Origin: Prosthecobacter debontii
GTDB lineage: Bacteria; Verrucomicrobiota; Verrucomicrobiia; Verrucomicrobiales; Akkermansiaceae
Length of the DNA: 64,000 bases
Assembly (NCBI GenBank): GCA_945869465.1
Contig: CAMBPB010000004.1
Coordinates: 1 to 64,000, forward strand
Direction of reading: 5' to 3'
Both the position numbers and the translations under genes were made by a program. The notes under the pieces are model-generated. The model did not search any database and was not told the origin of the DNA. It worked only from the letters and a program-made list of their open reading frames with translations. Each line of letters begins with the position of its first letter. The stretch's first letter is position 1. Of this stretch, positions 59,672-64,000 are shown piece after piece.

Positions 59672-60505
59672 TCAATGGCGCCGCGGAAGGTGCCAGGGCG
59701 GATTCTTTTCGAGCTGCTCCTTCAGCGTGGGGAAGGTTTTGGCGGCGTTTTCCATGACGTAGGGAGCCACGACGATCATTTGAAGCTGGAGGGCGGTGAA
59801 GAGAAAAATCACATAGAAAACGATGCGCAACGGGTGCAGCGGCGCGGCCGTGACGCGATGCCCACCGGCGTGGTCCCAGAGCGGGCGACCAAGGCGTTTC
59901 GTGTTGAAATACGCCATAATCTGGCAGATCAGCGCGAGTAGCCCCCAGCCGAAACCAAGCCCGATGAACAGGACGCGCGCGGAACGCCTGGTGGCCTCCC
60001 CGAGGCTGAGCAGCGAGCCGTCGTTGTTGACGAGCGTGAGGCCTAACAGCCATTTGCCGGGAGTGGTGGCGAAGCGATGCAGGAGGAAGGTTTCCAACAC
60101 GAACCACGGGACGTATTGCAGCAGGATCACCCACGGACTGGTCAGTGTTGCCCCGATGTCGCGGCCGGAGGAGTACATGGCGATCCACCAGATGCCGGCA
60201 AACAGATAGAGGTCGAACCAGCGCGCCCAGAAACGCCGGATCGCAAAGGATTGGTTCGGCGGGATGGGCTCGGCGGGTGCGTCCGGCCCTTGTTCCGGTG
60301 CAGCGTAGGGCGTGTCGCGGTGCTCGATGGGGCGATCGAATTCCCGCTCGAACAGGCCGATTTCCACCAGCGGTTTCCAAGCGGGCAGTCCTTCGTGCCA
60401 TGCGGGAGTGGAGGCTGGCAATTCGCCGGCCTCGATTTTCCTGCGAATTTCGAAGTCGTGGATGGGGCCGGTTTTTTCGCCGTTTTGAATGATCCAGATG
60501 TCCAT
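59672..60505 (-). CDS. GYF_2-RDD family membrane protein
   Basis: WIIQNGEKTGPIHDFEIRRKIEAGEL GYF_2; RRFWARWFDLYLFAG...TPGKWLLGLTLV RDD. Confidence 0.85.
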   Translation of the reverse strand: MDIWIIQNGEKTGPIHDFEIRRKIEAGELPASTPAWHEGLPAWKPLVEIGLFEREFDRPIEHRDTPYAAPEQGPDAPAEPIPPNQSFAIRRFWARWFDLYLFAGIWWIAMYSSGRDIGATLTSPWVILLQYVPWFVLETFLLHRFATTPGKWLLGLTLVNNDGSLLSLGEATRRSARVLFIGLGFGWGLLALICQIMAYFNTKRLGRPLWDHAGGHRVTAAPLHPLRIVFYVIFLFTALQLQMIVVAPYVMENAAKTFPTLKEQLEKNPPWHLPRRH

Positions 60506-60508
60506 GAT

Positions 60509-62128
60509 TCAGAGGTTGCGCAGGGATTTGGCCGCATCGCTGCGGGCGGCGAAGAAGGCCGGAACAAGGGCGGCGAGCGAACAAAGAATGAAGGCCATCA
60601 CGCCGATGACGGCTTGCTCGACCGGATTGTTGTGGGCGGGAAGCACATCAAAGCCGGTGAACGAGGAGGAAAAAGGATCGAATTTGAGCGTCCGGAAGAT
60701 CTCCTGAATCGGGCCGCGGAAATGGATCACCACCCGCCCGAGGCCGACGCCGAGCGCCGCGCCTAGCAGGCCGAGAATCATTCCCTGATAGAGGAACACC
60801 CGCACGATCTGGCTGGGGGCCGCGCCAAGCGCTTTCATCACGCCGATTTCCTGGCGTTTCTGGATCGTGACAGTGAACATCACCGCCATCATCGAAAACG
60901 CCGACACCAGCACGATGAACGAGAGCGCGAAATACATCATCATGCGCTGCTGGTTGATCAGGGCGAAGAACGCCTGGTATTGATCGCCCCAGGTGAGGAG
61001 CGACCATTCCGGGCCGAGGGATTGGCGGGACAACGCGGCGACTTGTTCCGCGGCGTAGGCGTCATCCAGCCGCAACGCGATGCCTTGCACGGCCTCACCC
61101 AAGCCGGCGAGGTCCTGGGCGAGTGGCAGTGGCACGAAGAGATCCGGGGTGACGGCCATCTGCGAGGCCTGATAGATGCCGATCACCGTGGCCTCCTTCG
61201 GCAGCACGATGTTTTTCAACCCTTTGAGCGTCTCGCCGTCCATTTTTTCCGGATCGGTGGAGTTGAGGTCGGCGATGGCTTTTTCGATGGCGGTGTGGGT
61301 CTGGGTGGCGAAACGGAACACCCCGGCGGCTTCGTCCTTCTTGCCGGCCTCCATGGCAACGAGCAGTGCTTCCAGCAGTTCCCTTTCAGGCTCGCGGATG
61401 TCTTCGGCGCGGAGGGTGTCCAGCGATTGATAGATTCCAGACAGGCTGTCGATGGCGATGATCGCTTGATCGCCGTCGAGTTTCCAGGCGGCGGCGAGGG
61501 TGGTGGTGGATTGATTCCAGGCCTCGGCCAAGGCCTCCCGCAAGGGTGGTTTTTCGGTCGCCTTGTAGGCCCGCATGACCGCCTCGAAGTTGCGCGTCGA
61601 GTAGAGCCGGATGGTGTCGCCCACGCCGAGGGCGAGTTGGTCGGCGAGGATTGAGGAAACCACCGCCCGGTCATCGATGCCGAGATCCGCGGAGGAATCC
61701 GGGTGTTTCTCCAGATCGAGCATTTGGGTGATGCCTTCGACTTGGGCGGGATCCGAGGTATCGATGCCGCGGAACATGACGGGCCGTTGCCAGGAGGCGA
61801 CGTCGATGATGACGTTGTCCGACACAAACGCGGTGGCGGCCTCGACGCGTGGCAGGGTTCGCGCTTTGGCTGCCGCGTCCTGCCAGTCGGCCATGGGTGC
61901 CTCGCCCAACCCGGCGGGTTGGTGGCGCAGCAGGATGTGCGGGGTGAACCCGAGAATCCGGCTTTTGACCTGGCGTTCCAAGCCGGCGTAAACGGCCATC
62001 ACGACCACCAGCACCAGCACGCCAAGCATCACGCCGATGAGCGATATCAGGGTGAACGAGGAAAGCACCGCCCGGCGCGGATTGAGATACCGCCGGGCAA
62101 GAAGAAAGCTGAAGGAACGTCGTTTGAT
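60509..62128 (-). CDS. LolC/LolE-type lipoprotein-releasing permease; conserved N-terminus extends past the ORF-track GTG (62068)
   Basis: IKRRSFSFLLARRYLNPRRA-VLSSFTLISLIGVMLGVLVLVVVMAVYAG; C-terminal FtsX-like permease. Confidence 0.85.
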   Translation of the reverse strand: MKRRSFSFLLARRYLNPRRAVLSSFTLISLIGVMLGVLVLVVVMAVYAGLERQVKSRILGFTPHILLRHQPAGLGEAPMADWQDAAAKARTLPRVEAATAFVSDNVIIDVASWQRPVMFRGIDTSDPAQVEGITQMLDLEKHPDSSADLGIDDRAVVSSILADQLALGVGDTIRLYSTRNFEAVMRAYKATEKPPLREALAEAWNQSTTTLAAAWKLDGDQAIIAIDSLSGIYQSLDTLRAEDIREPERELLEALLVAMEAGKKDEAAGVFRFATQTHTAIEKAIADLNSTDPEKMDGETLKGLKNIVLPKEATVIGIYQASQMAVTPDLFVPLPLAQDLAGLGEAVQGIALRLDDAYAAEQVAALSRQSLGPEWSLLTWGDQYQAFFALINQQRMMMYFALSFIVLVSAFSMMAVMFTVTIQKRQEIGVMKALGAAPSQIVRVFLYQGMILGLLGAALGVGLGRVVIHFRGPIQEIFRTLKFDPFSSSFTGFDVLPAHNNPVEQAVIGVMAFILCSLAALVPAFFAARSDAAKSLRNL

Positions 62129-62182
62129 GCCGCTTGCTAGCGTCAGATCGGCGCTTGGGCAAGTGATACCCGCTGACGGTGG

Positions 62183-62206
62183 ATTGGAAATTGGAAATTG
62201 GAAATT
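62183..62206 (+). repeat. Short heptanucleotide array ATTGGAA x3 + ATT
   Basis: Direct reading; one base different from the ATTGGAG register of the 32851 array. Confidence 0.9.
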
Positions 62207-62216
62207 TAAGATTCCT

Positions 62217-63119
62217 TTATTCCGAGGCTTTCAGGCCGATCAGATCGAGCAGACGCTGGAGGTCGTCGTCGCCGTAGTATTCGATCTCGATTTTGCCTTT
62301 TTTCGCCGAATGCTGGACGGCCACATGGGTGGCGAGGTGTTCGCGAAGGCGGTTGGTGATGGCGCGGATATGGATGTCCAACTCGCGGGTGGCGGCGGCT
62401 TTTTTCGCCTCGCCGTTGGGTTCGGATGTTCCATTCAGGAACGATTGGGCCAGTTTTTCCGCGGCGCGCACCGTGAGTTGGCGGCGGAGCACCTGGTCGG
62501 AAGCGAGAAGTTGGGTGTCCTGATCCTTGATGGAGAGGATCGCCTTGGCATGGCCGACAGTTAGACGGCCGTGGGCGACGAGCAATTGCACGTCGGCGTG
62601 GAGATCGAGCAGGCGCATCGCGTTGGCGACGCTGGCGCGGGATTTGCCGACGCGACTGGCGATTTCATCCTGCTTCATGGAGAATTCCTTGGCCAGGCGG
62701 ACGTAACCGGCGGCCTCTTCCATCGGGTTGAGATCCTCACGCTGGAGGTTCTCGATGAGGGCCATTTCAAGCACGTCGCGGTCGGAGGCTTCGCGTTCGA
62801 TGACCGGCACGGTGGCGAGGCCGAGTTTGCCGCAAGCGCGCCAGCGGCGCTCGCCGGCGATGAGCTCGAGCTTGCCGTTGACCGCGCGGACGATGAGCGG
62901 TTGGATGATGCCGTGCTGGCGGATCGATTCGACGAGGTCGTCGAGCGGGGACTCACCGAACTGCATGCGCGGCTGCAGCGGGCTGGGAACGACGTGGTCG
63001 TGGGGCACGTCGCGGACCCGTTTGAAATCGCCGGCAGTGGTTTCGGAATCGAGGGTTGGCGCGGGCACGCTTTTCCTGATGAGTGCGCCGAGTCCTTTTC
63101 CGAGTGCCTGTTTCGCCAT
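62217..63119 (-). CDS. parB: Chromosome-partitioning protein ParB
   Basis: KQALGKGLGALI; LIAGERRWRACGKLGLATVPVI; ALIENLQREDLNPMEEA. Confidence 0.95.
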   Translation of the reverse strand: MAKQALGKGLGALIRKSVPAPTLDSETTAGDFKRVRDVPHDHVVPSPLQPRMQFGESPLDDLVESIRQHGIIQPLIVRAVNGKLELIAGERRWRACGKLGLATVPVIEREASDRDVLEMALIENLQREDLNPMEEAAGYVRLAKEFSMKQDEIASRVGKSRASVANAMRLLDLHADVQLLVAHGRLTVGHAKAILSIKDQDTQLLASDQVLRRQLTVRAAEKLAQSFLNGTSEPNGEAKKAAATRELDIHIRAITNRLREHLATHVAVQHSAKKGKIEIEYYGDDDLQRLLDLIGLKASE

Positions 63120-63209
63120 GGGGAAGGGAGCATTACGCAAAGCCGACGGCAATTCCAAGCGGATTTACCGGAGACTTCGATGAGAGTGAATTCGATCGTG
63201 TCGTGAAGC

Positions 63210-63917
63210 TTGACGCAGACGGGAGTGGAGGGCATCCATTGGCTTGTGAATCTGACGTTATTCCACCTCTTGATCGCAGCCATGATTCTGGCCTGCGGTT
63301 CTGCCGTCGCCCAGCAGGCGGTGCCGCCGGAGCCGCCGCCCTCGGAATCCGAGGTGATGACCGAAGGGGTGCCGCCCGAGGTGGTGACATCGGCGGTGGC
63401 GGCGGTGGCGAGACTGGGTGAGGAAGTGGTGCTCGGGCGCTATCAAGTGGCGGTGGAGCGGATGTATCCGGTGTGGAAGGAACGCACCGCGAAGCGCATG
63501 GGAGGCATGGCCGCTCTGGAGAAAAAACTCGCCGGTGTGGGCATCTCGATGGTTCAGCAGGGGATCAGCATTATTTCCTGCAAGCCCCAGGGATTGCCGC
63601 GGGCGTATGAGGTAGCTCCCGGCACGAAAGTGGTGAAGGAGGACGGAGTGAATGTCGGGAAGCTGGTTTTCACCAAGTGGTTGGTGTTGGTGCCCACGGT
63701 GAGGAAGATCCGGATGATGCACGGCGAACCGGGCCAGCCGCCGAAGATTATAACCATCGAGAGCATCAGCTATCAGGTGGCCATTTCCGACAAGGGAAAG
63801 AACGACTGGACCTTCATTGACGGCTCGGAACTCAAGCCGAACGACCTGCGGGGGCTGTTCATTACCCTGCCGCAGAATCTGGAACTGCCGCCGGTGGAGA
63901 AACGGGAGTCACGTTAG
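63210..63917 (+). CDS. Secreted hypothetical protein (start uncertain)
   Basis: LFHLLIAAMILACGSAVAQQ signal-like. Confidence 0.6.
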   Translation: MTQTGVEGIHWLVNLTLFHLLIAAMILACGSAVAQQAVPPEPPPSESEVMTEGVPPEVVTSAVAAVARLGEEVVLGRYQVAVERMYPVWKERTAKRMGGMAALEKKLAGVGISMVQQGISIISCKPQGLPRAYEVAPGTKVVKEDGVNVGKLVFTKWLVLVPTVRKIRMMHGEPGQPPKIITIESISYQVAISDKGKNDWTFIDGSELKPNDLRGLFITLPQNLELPPVEKRESR

Positions 63918-63925
63918 AAAAAATC

Positions 63926-64000
63926 ATGATATCGAGGAAAAAGGGAGTCCCGCAGGCGCAGATCCTGCATCGCAAACTGATGGAACTGTGGCAGCGGGGA
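63926..64000 (+). CDS. N-terminal fragment of a CDS running off the window
   Basis: MISRKKGVPQAQILHRKLMELWQRG, open to window end. Confidence 0.4.
   Translation, partial: MISRKKGVPQAQILHRKLMELWQRG

Noticed and set aside
1-64000. Recurrent GTTAGG/CCTAAC words in otherwise GC-rich coding DNA, looking like a chi/KOPS-type oligomer
   Set aside because: A rough hand count (about 18 + 10 on the + strand) is close to what base composition predicts; CTAG itself looks depleted as in most bacteria. No evidence of enrichment without proper statistics.

Overview
This is a gene-dense, GC-rich bacterial chromosome segment. Gene content (split dcw cluster, DUF1080 proteins, kinase-LamG fusion, 'N,N-dimethylformamidase'-like Tat protein) suggests a Verrucomicrobia-like genome; that placement is inference. 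The window opens with a division/cell-wall (dcw) operon: mraZ 3' end, rsmH, ftsL-like, ftsI, murE, murF, mraY, murD, a LysM protein and ftsW, closed by a strong hairpin. Next come housekeeping genes (purN, M29 aminopeptidase, tadA, rluD, rpoZ, smpB, engB, tRNA-Gln, bamA, mdh, fusA, plsC, folA, lolC/E-like, parB, a polyprenyl synthase) and a divergent rhamnose locus (AraC / glycosidase / MFS facing rhamnose isomerase + ABC transporter). I saw no CRISPR array, prophage, IS element or toxin/defence island. The best candidate for something undescribed is a five-copy 105-bp tandem repeat between mraZ and rsmH. Each unit carries a hairpin with a conserved loop, and the A-type and B-type stems differ by compensatory base-pair changes; the likely rsmH start codon lies inside the last hairpin loop. 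Other points of interest: abutting heptanucleotide arrays (9x GATTGGA + 10x GCCCTCT) upstream of a histone-deacetylase-like gene, with a sister ATTGGAA array upstream of lolC; an NlpC/P60-like reading frame that follows the tadA UGA stop in the same frame and has no ATG/GTG/TTG start; and a partial duplicate of a HEAT/DUF1080 gene. All calls were made by eye; no homology search, folding or statistics were run.
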